A stretch of DNA of 13,239 nt from UBA73 sp964364885. GTDB lineage: Archaea > Nanobdellota > Nanobdellia > Pacearchaeales > GW2011-AR1. Under the pieces are notes generated by a model. That model had not been told where the DNA came from, did not search any database, and was given only the letters and a program-made list of their open reading frames with translations. The DNA lies in the NCBI GenBank assembly GCA_964364885.1, contig CAYIOA010000021.1:1-13239 (forward strand), read 5' to 3'. Positions 5,942 to 13,239 of this stretch are shown in pieces (the stretch's first letter is position 1; every line of letters starts with the position of its first letter). The translations under genes were made by a program, and so were the position numbers.

Positions 5942-6538
5942 ATGAAATTTAGCCTAAAAGAAAAAAAAGACCTGTTATTTGCAGGGTTTATGATATCGCT
6001 GGCATTCGCAATTTTGCTTTCTGGAGGATATAAATCTTTTTTAACGTTTAATTCTGTATTTTTTATTGTGTTTTTTATAGCTTTTCTCACAGCAGGAGCA
6101 GGCTTTTTGTTGCACGAATTAATGCATAAATATGTAGCACAATCATACGGGCTTTACGCTGAATTTAGAGCTTTTTACAACATGTTATGGCTTGCAGTAT
6201 TATTCTCTTTATTTGGGTTTATAATTGCTGCTCCAGGAGCAGTATTCATAAGAGGGAATATAACTAAAAAAACAAATGGAAAAATATCGTTGGCTGGTCC
6301 GGCAACAAACATAATTCTAGCCATAATCTTTCTATTCCTAATTTTACTTTTTGGAAATCAGGGGCTAGTAGGAAATATCCTTAATTATGGTCTTGCAATC
6401 AACGCGTTATTAGCCGCCTTCAATATGATTCCTATCATGCCGTTTGACGGAGCCAAAATAATTGCGTGGAATAAAGGAGCATATTTTACTGCATTAACTA
6501 TCGCGGTCGGATTGTATATTTTAAGTTGGACAATCTAA
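5942..6538 (+). CDS. Membrane M50-family (site-2 protease-like) zinc metallopeptidase
   Basis: The 198-aa integral membrane protein has about five or six hydrophobic segments (near 10-28, 35-57, 82-104, 122-138, 146-163 and 180-196). Zinc-site motifs are in the expected order: HELMH at 58-62 (two His ligands and catalytic Glu59) within a membrane segment, and N-M-I-P...F-D-G at 161-170 with Asp169 as third ligand. A G-P-A-T-N turn at 119-123 matches the conserved NxxGP-like region. No PDZ or CBS domain is attached, so it is the minimal core type found widely in archaea. Substrates cannot be inferred. Its stop codon overlaps that of the convergent coiled-coil gene (6535-6538). Confidence 0.88.
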   Translation: MKFSLKEKKDLLFAGFMISLAFAILLSGGYKSFLTFNSVFFIVFFIAFLTAGAGFLLHELMHKYVAQSYGLYAEFRAFYNMLWLAVLFSLFGFIIAAPGAVFIRGNITKKTNGKISLAGPATNIILAIIFLFLILLFGNQGLVGNILNYGLAINALLAAFNMIPIMPFDGAKIIAWNKGAYFTALTIAVGLYILSWTI

Positions 6539-7971
6539 GAGGAATCCTTAACGCAGGTTATTCTAGGTTTTGCACCAAGACAAACCAATAGCCTATCTTC
6601 AGAGAGTATAGAGTCAATCACTTCTATATTTTCCTTGAAATTATTAATCTTTTGTTCTGCACTCCAGTCACCATAAATAAACTGTATCCTTGCGATGTTT
6701 TCCCTGTACTGGTAAGCATCAAGCAAACAATTCCCCAATTTTTCAGATTTATCTCCTATTAACTTTTCCAAATACAAATTTAAAGGATTCCTCACATCGA
6801 AAGAAGGAACATAAATTGACAAATCAGGACTCTCTCCCAAAGAAACATGAACGACGATTGGTATTTCCACTTCTTCTGCAAGTCTTTTTTTAGAATTATT
6901 AAAGACTGTCAAAAATTGCCCATGTTTTTTCTTAAGTTCTTCAAGCCGCCCATACTTTTCAGTTTCAAGGACAAAAATAGATTTATATTTCTCAATCCTA
7001 TCTTCAATATCCTCAATTTTTTTATCTGATATAGTTTCTTTTATTAGCTTAAGTGTGCCCTCGCTCAGATCTATCTCTCCCCGCTCAACCATGCCGATAA
7101 ATTTATAATCTTTCTCCAGATTTTTTTTCTCTTCTAAGAGTTTCCTGCCTTGTTGAGAATTTTCCCACGAACTAGCCCCCTCCATGTGTCTTTTCCATCT
7201 GTCAATATCTTCATCAGACTTGAAATCAGTGGAGATTTTTCTATTAACATATTCGAACAAACCAGGAATATCAGTTCTATGGGAATTTTCTAGTAAAAAA
7301 CTAGTATCTTCATTTTCTTCAAGAGTGCTGTGGTCAACAAAGATATTAAAAAATGCTTCCAAACCTTTAGCAACGTAGCCATCTATTATTGCAGATAAAG
7401 CGCTGTCAAATTCTATTGCTACAACCTCTGACAACCTACTTTCAAGAGATTTTCTTTTTTTCTGCTCTCCCTCCAACAGTCTTTGTCTTTCTGTAATAGT
7501 TTTATTCAATAAATTAACTCTTTGCTCCAGTTCATCTATTCTGCCTTGATACTTACTAGCCTCCTCGCTATTTTTTTTAGCAACTTCCTGAAAGGCTAAA
7601 ACCCATTCATCATCAGTTCTTGTCCCCTCACTTACTATTCTCTCTCCTTGATTCTCCAAAAAAGCAGATATTTCTTCCTGCGTTGTCGGATTAATCTCTA
7701 TTTCAGGGCGCTTTTTCAATTGAGACGGCAGTTTTCCGCTGGTATCTATATAATCTCTTAATGCCAGAGAATTAAGATCTGGTTTGTCGCTTTTATATAT
7801 CAAAAGATTAGCTTCAAACCTGTTCGACGTAGCTTTAAAGTCAGAGACTTTTCCCTCAAGACCGTGATGCTCTAAAAATGACAATACTGCTCTTTTTATC
7901 GTATACGCTATTCCTTTATCATCTATATCAGCTCTTATTACATAAGAAACATAAGGTCTTTTTTCTGACAT
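6535..7971 (-). CDS. Unknown 478-aa coiled-coil protein, last gene of the groESL operon
   Basis: I recognise no family. The order is: an N-terminal alpha/beta part (1-95; it begins with a strand-like SYVIRADIDD); a likely coiled coil at about 127-186 with heptad-like KYQGRIDELEQRVNLL; a helical middle (190-265); a second, longer charged helical region at about 270-368; and a C-terminal alpha/beta domain (369-478) with PIVVHVSL and DLSIYVPSF. No signal peptide or membrane segment is seen, so it is cytosolic. The ATG follows the groEL stop with no gap (TAAATG, 7969-7974), so translation is very probably coupled. An accessory, client or substrate-delivery partner of the chaperonin is an inference from position alone. 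Confidence 0.85.
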   Translation of the reverse strand: MSEKRPYVSYVIRADIDDKGIAYTIKRAVLSFLEHHGLEGKVSDFKATSNRFEANLLIYKSDKPDLNSLALRDYIDTSGKLPSQLKKRPEIEINPTTQEEISAFLENQGERIVSEGTRTDDEWVLAFQEVAKKNSEEASKYQGRIDELEQRVNLLNKTITERQRLLEGEQKKRKSLESRLSEVVAIEFDSALSAIIDGYVAKGLEAFFNIFVDHSTLEENEDTSFLLENSHRTDIPGLFEYVNRKISTDFKSDEDIDRWKRHMEGASSWENSQQGRKLLEEKKNLEKDYKFIGMVERGEIDLSEGTLKLIKETISDKKIEDIEDRIEKYKSIFVLETEKYGRLEELKKKHGQFLTVFNNSKKRLAEEVEIPIVVHVSLGESPDLSIYVPSFDVRNPLNLYLEKLIGDKSEKLGNCLLDAYQYRENIARIQFIYGDWSAEQKINNFKENIEVIDSILSEDRLLVCLGAKPRITCVKDSS

Positions 7972-9585
7972 TTAGATAATAACAGCAGGATTTGACTCCG
8001 AAAATTTATCTTTTTCCTCTTCAAAATCTGCAACAAGACCTTCTGTTGTTAACACCATGGCTGCAATACTGGAAGCAGTTTGTAAAGCATTTCTAACAAC
8101 TTTCGTTGGATCAATTACTCCAGACAAGAATAAATCCTCATAGCTATCACTGCGGGCGTTATATCCAAAATTATCAGGTTTCCCATTTAAATTTGCAATA
8201 ACTTCGGAGCCATCTTTCCCAGAATTGATAGCTATTTGTCTTACTGGTCCTTCAAGTGATTTTCTTACAATTCGAAGCCCTATGGTCTGCTCAGCAGGAA
8301 CTCTCAATAAATCAATTTCCTTCATAGCCCTAAACAAAGCTATGCCTCCCCCGACTACAACTCCTTCTTCAACAGCAGCTTTTGTTGCATGCAAAGCATC
8401 ATCAATTCTCATTTTCTTTTCTTTTAACTCTGTTTCTGTTACAGCACCAACATTAATAACAGCAACTCCTCCGCTTAGTTTACCAAGTCTTTTTCTTAAG
8501 TCGTCTCTAGCATACTCTGAATCCTCAGAAGAAATCCGTGCCTCTATACTTCTGATTCTTTTCTCTATCTCTGCTTTTTTACCTTTGCCCTCAATAATAA
8601 GAGTCTCATCCTTTGTTATTCTTATTTTCTTAGCAGAACCTAAGTCTTCAATTGAAACATCTTCAAGTTTATCGTCCCGCCCCTTGAAAATAGCTTTCCC
8701 GCCTGTCAAAACTGCAATATCCTCGAGCAATTCCTCTTTTTCATCCCCAAAGCCTGGTGTTTTTATAGCACAAACCTTAATTGCTCCTCTCAAAACATTA
8801 ATAACTAAAGTAGTAAGCGCCTCGCCTTCAACATCATCTGCAATAATCAGCAGAGGCCTTGATTCCTGCGCAACTATCTCTAAAGTTGGAACTAATTCTT
8901 TCACAGCAGAAATTGTCCTGTCGCTGATTAATATATAAGGATCTTCATAAGAAACCTCCATTTTTTCATGATCAGTCGCCATATATGGTGAAATATAGCC
9001 CTTATCAATCTGCATGCCTTCGACAAGTTCAAGATTCGTTTCAATGCTCTTTGCTTCTTCAACAGCTATAACCCCCTTGCTTCCAACTTTCTCCATTGCT
9101 TCTGCAATTAATTTCCCTATTTTTTCATCATTATTTGCAGAAATAGTTGCAACTTGCTCTATCTGCTCTCTGCTATTAACTAAAACAGATTTTCTTTTCA
9201 GATATTTAACAACTTCTCCTGTAGCAATTTCAATCCCTTTTTTTATCTCAATAGGGTTTGAACCAGCCGCGATATTTTTCAATCCTTCAGCAATCATCAA
9301 TTGAGCAAGCAAAGTTGCAGTTGTTGTTCCATCGCCGGCCTTATCCTGCGTCTGAGATGCGACTTCCTTAATCAACTTAGCTCCAATGTTCTCGAATTTA
9401 TCTTTTAACTCAATGTCCTTAGCTATTGTAACACCGTCGTTTGTAATCAAAGGAGAAGAAGACTTATCAAGAATAATATTTCTCCCTTTAGGACCTAAAG
9501 TCATTTTAACTGTATCTGTAACTTTGTCAATGCCTTTCAAAAGCGCTCTTCTCGCATTCTCCCCAAATATTATCTGCTTCGCCAT
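7972..9585 (-). CDS. groEL: Group I (bacterial-type) chaperonin GroEL / Cpn60
   Basis: The 537-aa subunit forms the ATP-driven folding chamber closed by GroES. Diagnostic group I features: T29-L30-G31-P32-K33-G34-R35-N36, the ATP-binding G84-D85-G86-T-T-T-A-T, GFGDEKEELLEDIA at 278-291 in the apical domain, and R-I-D-D396-ALHATKAAVEEG, with Asp396 matching the catalytic Asp398 of E. coli. The segment before GGG reads GVVVGGG. The C-terminus ends SNPAVII and lacks the Gly-Gly-Met tail of most bacterial GroELs. Archaea normally use the group II thermosome; group I is known in Methanosarcina and some DPANN genomes, presumably by transfer from bacteria. Its ATG shares a base with the groES stop (TAATG), and GAGGAAG lies a few bases upstream. 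Confidence 0.97.
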   Translation of the reverse strand: MAKQIIFGENARRALLKGIDKVTDTVKMTLGPKGRNIILDKSSSPLITNDGVTIAKDIELKDKFENIGAKLIKEVASQTQDKAGDGTTTATLLAQLMIAEGLKNIAAGSNPIEIKKGIEIATGEVVKYLKRKSVLVNSREQIEQVATISANNDEKIGKLIAEAMEKVGSKGVIAVEEAKSIETNLELVEGMQIDKGYISPYMATDHEKMEVSYEDPYILISDRTISAVKELVPTLEIVAQESRPLLIIADDVEGEALTTLVINVLRGAIKVCAIKTPGFGDEKEELLEDIAVLTGGKAIFKGRDDKLEDVSIEDLGSAKKIRITKDETLIIEGKGKKAEIEKRIRSIEARISSEDSEYARDDLRKRLGKLSGGVAVINVGAVTETELKEKKMRIDDALHATKAAVEEGVVVGGGIALFRAMKEIDLLRVPAEQTIGLRIVRKSLEGPVRQIAINSGKDGSEVIANLNGKPDNFGYNARSDSYEDLFLSGVIDPTKVVRNALQTASSIAAMVLTTEGLVADFEEEKDKFSESNPAVII

Positions 9586-9863
9586 TATTTTTCTTCCTCA
9601 AATTTTGCTAGGATATCCTTAAATTCAACAATCAAATGCTTTCTTCCATTAATCTCAAATTCCTCAGAGCTATATCCTCCATAAATCACCTTGTCTCCCT
9701 TATTTAAAGGAAGTTGTTTTCCATCGTTGAATGTTCCAACCTCAACTATCTCGCCTTGTTTTTTCTCCTCGCTGGACTTTGGAAGATATATCCCAGACTT
9801 TGTTTTTTCTTCCCCTTCAACTTGCTTCAAAACAACTCTCTCGCCTATTGGTTTTAATATCAT
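9585..9863 (-). CDS. groES: Co-chaperonin GroES / Cpn10
   Basis: The 92-aa lid protein of the group I chaperonin has the usual length. It begins ILKPIGERVVLK, followed by the mobile loop that grips GroEL (KTKSGIYLP, about residues 20-28), then QGEIVEVG and a GDKVIYGGYSSEEFEINGRKHLIVEFKDILA core. It is first in the groES-groEL-coiled-coil operon. A TATA box at 9893-9900 is centred 33.5 nt upstream and a GGAG tract lies 4 nt before the ATG (9868-9871), so a short leader is expected rather than a leaderless mRNA. It lies only 47 bp downstream of the epimerase gene on the same strand. Confidence 0.95.
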   Translation of the reverse strand: MILKPIGERVVLKQVEGEEKTKSGIYLPKSSEEKKQGEIVEVGTFNDGKQLPLNKGDKVIYGGYSSEEFEINGRKHLIVEFKDILAKFEEEK

Positions 9864-9892
9864 CTTGCTCCATAGTTCTAGCCAAAAAGAGG

Positions 9893-9900
9893 TTTATAAA
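9893..9900 (-). promoter_or_regulatory. TATA box of the groESL operon
   Basis: TTTATAAA within the 47-bp gap after the epimerase gene, preceded on the minus strand by an A-rich stretch. It is centred 33.5 nt before the groES ATG, giving a leader of about 8 nt that just includes the GGAG ribosome binding site. A TTTTT run at 9882-9886 on the minus strand could help end the upstream sugar operon, but that is weak. Confidence 0.55.
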
Positions 9901-9910
9901 TTTAATTTCA

Positions 9911-10843
9911 CTAGATTATAAGGATATATCTCTGATAAAACCAATCGTGCGTCTTCTTCAATCCTTCATCAATCATAATCTCCGGTTTCCATTCCAAATT
10001 CTTTTTAATCTTGTCATAATTCAAACAACTTCTTTCCTGCTCCCCTTTTTTCTTCTCTCTATATTCTGAGATAAACTTGCCTCCAAAAAAACTATTCATC
10101 TTTTCAAACAGCCCGCTGATAGAAGTCTCAAAGCCTGCTCCAACATTATAAACCTCACTTTTTGTATCACTCAAAACCAGCAAATTAGCTCGAGCGACAT
10201 CTTCAACAAAAACAAAATCTCTTGTTTGAAAGCCTCCAAAAATTATGGGGCTCTCGTTTCGGAGCATTTTATTAAAAAAAATAGCTATTACTCCAGCCTC
10301 TCCATGAGGATTTTGTCTAGGCCCATAAACATTAGAGTACCTCAAAGCAGTATATTTTAGTCCGTAAACAGCATTATAATAATTAAGATACTTCTCAATA
10401 GATAATTTTGCGCACCCGTATGGAGAAAGCGGTTTTTCTAATGATTCCTCATTAGTCGGTATAGCAACATTATCTCCATAAATTGCTCCTCCGGTAGATG
10501 AAAAAATAAAATGTTTAATTCCATGTTTAACAGAGAGCTCAAGCAGATTTAAACTAGCAAGAACATTAACCCGCGCGTCCTCAACAGGATTGTCGACAGA
10601 CTTTCTTACATCAATCTGTGCAGCCAGATGATAAACAACATCAAAACGCTCTTTATCAAAGATGTATTGCACGCGTGAGTTATCTGCTAAATCAACCTCG
10701 TAAAATTTAGCGCGGGAGTCTATGCTATTTTTAACTCCGGAAGAAAGATTATCAATAACAACAACATCATGCCCATTTTCAATCAGCAACTCAGCAACAT
10801 GACTTCCTATAAATCCAGCTCCCCCGGTAACTAAAATTTTCAT
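9911..10843 (-). CDS. galE: NAD-dependent sugar-nucleotide epimerase (UDP-glucose 4-epimerase-like)
   Basis: The 310-aa extended short-chain dehydrogenase interconverts nucleotide sugars, most likely UDP-glucose and UDP-galactose. Motifs: NAD-binding G7-G8-A9-G10-F11-I12-G13, D31 that binds the adenosine ribose, HLAAQ at 72-76, FSSTGGAIYG (114-123) with catalytic Ser/Thr, and Y142-x3-K146 in SPYGCAK. NVYGPRQNPHGEAGVIAIF and GFQTRDFVFVEDVARA follow, the latter typical of archaeal and bacterial GalE-like and dTDP-glucose dehydratase-like enzymes. The exact sugar is not decided by sequence; a C4-epimerase is preferred because of the partners. Its ATG overlaps the TGA of the zinc-ribbon gene (ATGA). 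The C-terminus (QRYILII) is unremarkable. Confidence 0.88.
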   Translation of the reverse strand: MKILVTGGAGFIGSHVAELLIENGHDVVVIDNLSSGVKNSIDSRAKFYEVDLADNSRVQYIFDKERFDVVYHLAAQIDVRKSVDNPVEDARVNVLASLNLLELSVKHGIKHFIFSSTGGAIYGDNVAIPTNEESLEKPLSPYGCAKLSIEKYLNYYNAVYGLKYTALRYSNVYGPRQNPHGEAGVIAIFFNKMLRNESPIIFGGFQTRDFVFVEDVARANLLVLSDTKSEVYNVGAGFETSISGLFEKMNSFFGGKFISEYREKKKGEQERSCLNYDKIKKNLEWKPEIMIDEGLKKTHDWFYQRYILII

Positions 10844-11190
10844 TTTCTTAGCTCTTTTAATTGTTTAATTCTGTTTTTGAGTTTTTCTATAACCAACGTT
10901 CCAAGCGGTGTTGCTGAGCTTCCTTGTGGTGCTATGAAATCAACTAAATGCTCAAGACCCTTTCCTTGTATTGTATCCCCAGAGTCTGAATCGCCATTCG
11001 TGTCCTCATATAAAAAATCATAATTCCACCATTCGCACTTCGTGCAATAAGCTATTTTATGAGAATAGTAATAAGAACCATAATACCTGTCAAATTCTCT
11101 CTCCAGTTTATTACCACACTCTAAACAAAAGTCCTCGCGAAATTCTCTCCAATTAACACGTTTATAATTTTCCACGGATTCGTTTGTCAT
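10840..11190 (-). CDS. Small zinc-ribbon protein of unknown function
   Basis: The 116-aa protein carries two CxxC knuckles, C22-L-E-C25 and C49-T-K-C52, separated by a Tyr-rich segment (31-48), which together should bind one zinc ion as a treble-clef or ribbon. An acidic stretch (62-76) and a basic helix (98-116) follow. I recognise no family. Both ends overlap neighbours by 4 bp (nucleotidyltransferase stop and epimerase start), so it is clearly part of the sugar-nucleotide operon and is probably coupled in translation. Nucleic-acid binding or a scaffold role for the operon enzymes are both possible; neither is shown. Confidence 0.75.
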   Translation of the reverse strand: MTNESVENYKRVNWREFREDFCLECGNKLEREFDRYYGSYYYSHKIAYCTKCEWWNYDFLYEDTNGDSDSGDTIQGKGLEHLVDFIAPQGSSATPLGTLVIEKLKNRIKQLKELRK

Positions 11191-11981
11191 TTTTCACTCT
11201 CATCCTGATTATGCAAAATCTTCATTTTATCAATTTCCATTAACCCGCTCAAATACTCGCACGCGTTATTATAATCTTCCTTCGAGCCAATGTCAAACCA
11301 ATATTCTCTTTTATTGTCAAAAACATACCCATAAACAGGATTTCTCTTATACAGCCACTCTACAAATTCCCCGGATTTATCAGGGGAGTTTCCCTCTGAA
11401 AGATATTTATAAAAAAGTTTCATTGTGCTTCTGGAAAAAAGATAAATTCCTACAGAACACAAACTTGACTTAGTGTCTTGGTCTTTTTCCTTGAACAAAA
11501 CTATTCTGTTCTCTTTGTCAAGAAGAGGATTTCCCATTTTTCTTGCAATATCCAAACTACCAACGTCAAACATGCCGATAGTGTCTGAATTCAAAATAAA
11601 ATACTCGTATATCTCATTCAAATTAAAAGAAAAGAGATTATCAGAGTTTACAATAATAGCATCATCGTCAATCTTTCTCTCTTCTATAGCAAAATTTATG
11701 TCTCCAATAGCACCCAATCTTTCTTCATTGTTATTTGTATTATCATTAATGATAAACAAAGGCTTTTTGCATTCACAAGCCATTTTCCACTCAGCAAAAT
11801 TATCATAAAATTTATTATTCGTGACAATAATTATCTCGTCAACATTCTCAATCTTGGATATCTTATCAACAATATGTTCAATAACCGGCCGGCCATTCAC
11901 GTCTAATAGCGCTTTGGGCTTATCCAAAGTCAGCGGATATAGTCTTGTTGCATAACCTGCAGAAAGCAGTATGGCTTTCAT
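11187..11981 (-). CDS. Sugar-1-phosphate nucleotidyltransferase
   Basis: The 264-aa product activates a sugar 1-phosphate with a nucleoside triphosphate, giving NDP-sugar and pyrophosphate. Numbered from the chosen Met: the nucleotide-binding G9-Y-A-T-R-L-Y-P16, K21-P-K23, L89-G-A-I-G-D94 of the sugar pocket and the metal-binding V111-N-S-D114. It ends with the family-typical YWFDIGSKEDY. There is no C-terminal left-handed helix domain. It resembles the RmlA/mannose-1-phosphate guanylyltransferase-like group; base and sugar preference are not decidable. A longer frame starts nine codons earlier (12008), but it overlaps the upstream gene and has no family support; the chosen ATG lies 1 nt after that gene's stop. 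It overlaps the zinc-ribbon gene by 4 bp. Confidence 0.85.
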   Translation of the reverse strand: MKAILLSAGYATRLYPLTLDKPKALLDVNGRPVIEHIVDKISKIENVDEIIIVTNNKFYDNFAEWKMACECKKPLFIINDNTNNNEERLGAIGDINFAIEERKIDDDAIIVNSDNLFSFNLNEIYEYFILNSDTIGMFDVGSLDIARKMGNPLLDKENRIVLFKEKDQDTKSSLCSVGIYLFSRSTMKLFYKYLSEGNSPDKSGEFVEWLYKRNPVYGYVFDNKREYWFDIGSKEDYNNACEYLSGLMEIDKMKILHNQDESEK

Positions 11982-11982
11982 A

Positions 11983-13062
11983 TTAAAAATGACACGCCAC
12001 CCCATCAAGATTTACTGTAGCAGAGCGCAAATTTGCACTAAGAATCTCATAAGTCATATTGCTGAATATTTTTGCTCCCTTTACATTCAAATTCATTTCT
12101 CCGGATTTCTCCTCTATGTCTCCCAAAAGCGCGACTCCGCTCAGTTCATAACCTCCTACTTTTCTCATAATACAAACTGATTTTTCACGGCTCGGATTCC
12201 TGCCAATAACAAATACCTCATTTTTATTAATTAAAATATTAAATGCGTTATTATCACTTTTTATTAAATGCACAGCATAATTTGCTTTATACGGAGCATC
12301 TCTGCCAGTAAAAATAAGAGAATCAAAGGCGTAATTCCTAAGACGAAACACGTCTCTCTTTCCATTAACTGGCTCTCTTCCAACAAACGAATTATTTAAA
12401 ATAGGATAAGGCACTATCTCATTATCTGTTCTTATTTCCGCTGGGTCAACAACCTGCGCATGCTGATGCTCTGCTATAGAGGCGCCCGCGCCAATACTAT
12501 TGTAAAATACATACTGGTTAAGTAAAACAGAAGTTTTCATAAAAGTCTCAATATCGCCAACGCCTAAGTCCCCTTGTTTTTTATTCTCTCCTTTATGAAT
12601 AAGCAGTGAAGCAAACATATGATAAGGATATCCATTCGGTGCAAGAAAGTAGTCACCAATCTCTGAAATAATCATCTCACGGGAAAGCACATTTTCACAT
12701 AATTTGCAGTGGAAAGTCTCCTTAATTTCAGCCGGCTTGCTTTCACTTTTTGGTCTACTTTCCCTCGCCTGATTTAAAACAAGAAGATAATAAGGAACAT
12801 CACGAACCTTGCCACTAAATTCCTGATATGCCGGCAGGCACTTTCGCATTGAAACAATAGGAGTATAGCTCATAAGCCCGACTCCTTGTTCATAAGGAGC
12901 AAAATCTTTCTCAGGAAGAAACTTCCTCCATGCTTCTCTATAATCAAATCTATTCCGCTCTATAATATCTTCCAATACAATAATTCCCTCTATGACTCCA
13001 TCCAGGTCTCTCTCCATTCCCTCTATCTTAATCCTCTTATAATCAGTAATATCTGTGCTCAT
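11983..13062 (-). CDS. HIT-superfamily hexose-1-phosphate nucleotidyltransferase or phosphorylase (GalT/VTC2-like)
   Basis: This long HIT-fold protein has a catalytic H-Q-H-A-Q motif (H220, H222, Q224 counted from the longer TTG start), where the middle His would be the nucleotidylated residue. The motif lies in NSIGAGASIAEHQHAQ, resembling both GalT and GDP-hexose phosphorylases. C140-K-L-C143 upstream suggests a structural metal as in GalT. Expected substrates are a nucleotide sugar plus a sugar 1-phosphate or phosphate; the neighbours (nucleotidyltransferase, GalE-like epimerase) favour a Leloir-like step. The frame is open from a TTG at 13125, but that would overlap the preceding reading frame, so the ATG at 13060-13062 (359 aa), with GGAG 11 nt upstream, is chosen. 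ATP adenylyltransferase-like (DUF4922-type) activity is an alternative. Confidence 0.75.
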   Translation of the reverse strand: MSTDITDYKRIKIEGMERDLDGVIEGIIVLEDIIERNRFDYREAWRKFLPEKDFAPYEQGVGLMSYTPIVSMRKCLPAYQEFSGKVRDVPYYLLVLNQARESRPKSESKPAEIKETFHCKLCENVLSREMIISEIGDYFLAPNGYPYHMFASLLIHKGENKKQGDLGVGDIETFMKTSVLLNQYVFYNSIGAGASIAEHQHAQVVDPAEIRTDNEIVPYPILNNSFVGREPVNGKRDVFRLRNYAFDSLIFTGRDAPYKANYAVHLIKSDNNAFNILINKNEVFVIGRNPSREKSVCIMRKVGGYELSGVALLGDIEEKSGEMNLNVKGAKIFSNMTYEILSANLRSATVNLDGVACHF

Positions 13063-13073
13063 ATCTTCAATAG

Positions 13074-13077
13074 CTCC
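13074..13077 (-). promoter_or_regulatory. Possible Shine-Dalgarno site of the HIT-family gene
   Basis: GGAG lies 11 nt before the ATG at 13060-13062 on the minus strand. Spacing is somewhat long; it gives mild support to that start over the TTG at 13125. Confidence 0.35.
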
Positions 13078-13087
13078 ATCAAAAAAT

Positions 13088-13239
13088 TCATGCTCGCACC
13101 TTCCCAAATCCAGACAAGCAGCCAAAAACTTCTTTGGCGAAAAAATCAGACTCTAATAAATAAGTCGCCTTCTGTGTTCTTGTAGGATATTCGCACGAGT
13201 CGTCGCTATTCACGCTATACGAAATAAATTTATGGCTTC
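13088..13239 (-). CDS. C-terminal end of an unknown gene, cut by the window edge
   Basis: This is the only minus-strand frame open from the right edge into the window. It gives about 49 residues (ending SGFGKVRA) before a TGA at 13088-13090. It lies 25 bp upstream of the HIT-family start, as expected for the preceding gene in the operon. The tail contains C-E-Y-P-T-R and an AKEVFG stretch; I recognise no family. An internal GTG could also start a 41-aa peptide, but a gene entering from outside is simpler. Confidence 0.45.
   Translation of the reverse strand, partial: SHKFISYSVNSDDSCEYPTRTQKATYLLESDFFAKEVFGCLSGFGKVRA

Noticed and set aside
8225..8938. A 237-codon open frame on the plus strand inside groEL.
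   Set aside because: It is the antisense shadow of a conserved gene: low-complexity Ser/Ile/Leu composition, no homology-like motif and no promoter.
11982..12008. A nucleotidyltransferase start nine codons upstream of the chosen Met.
   Set aside because: The added residues lie before the family's usual MKAxxLxAG start and overlap the upstream gene.
13063..13125. A TTG start for the HIT-family gene adding 21 residues.
   Set aside because: It overlaps by 38 bases the reading frame that enters from the right edge; an ATG with GGAG upstream follows the end of that frame. Not fully excluded.

Overview
The window looks like chromosomal DNA of an AT-rich archaeon, probably a member of the DPANN lineages (Woesearchaeota or Pacearchaeota-like). 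This rests on an archaeal translation cluster (archaeal-type NusA, uS12, uS7 and aEF-2 with the diphthamide-site histidine), on TATA boxes about 25 nt ahead of start codons, and on very compact, overlapping genes. The lineage guess is inference; no rRNA gene is present to test it. There is no stretch over 300 bases without a gene, and I saw no tRNA, rRNA, CRISPR array or insertion sequence.

Left end (1-1330): a palindromic TATA element at 63-70 appears to serve two divergent genes. One is only 13 codons long before the window edge (minus strand). The other encodes a Tat-type lipoprotein, followed by a low-molecular-weight phosphatase-like protein.

Translation cluster (minus strand, 5795 to 1353): nusA - 79-aa unknown - rpsL (uS12) - 131-aa unknown - rpsG (uS7) - fusA (aEF-2). 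Two unknown genes are inserted in an otherwise classical archaeal str-type order. The 131-aa gene is joined to both ribosomal genes by overlapping stop and start codons. Several core residues differ from the usual: uS12 has Ala and Arg at the positions of E. coli Lys43 and Pro91, aEF-2 has His for Asp in its P-loop, and both KH loops of NusA lack the last Gly of GxxG.

Middle (5942-9863): a divergent membrane M50 (site-2 type) peptidase converges with a groES - groEL - 478-aa coiled-coil operon. The chaperonin is of the bacterial (group I) type, which is exceptional in archaea and suggests past transfer. The coiled-coil gene abuts groEL with no spacer.

Right end (13239 to 9911, minus strand): a tightly overlapping sugar-nucleotide operon. 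It holds the tail of an unknown gene, a HIT-superfamily (GalT/GDP-hexose phosphorylase-like) protein, a sugar-1-phosphate nucleotidyltransferase, a small zinc-ribbon protein and a GalE-like NAD-dependent epimerase. Together they plausibly make or salvage a nucleotide sugar for surface glycans.

Most genes that begin a transcription unit here have a TATA box centred 24-27 nt before the start codon, implying leaderless mRNAs. Some internal operon genes instead have Shine-Dalgarno-like purine tracts.
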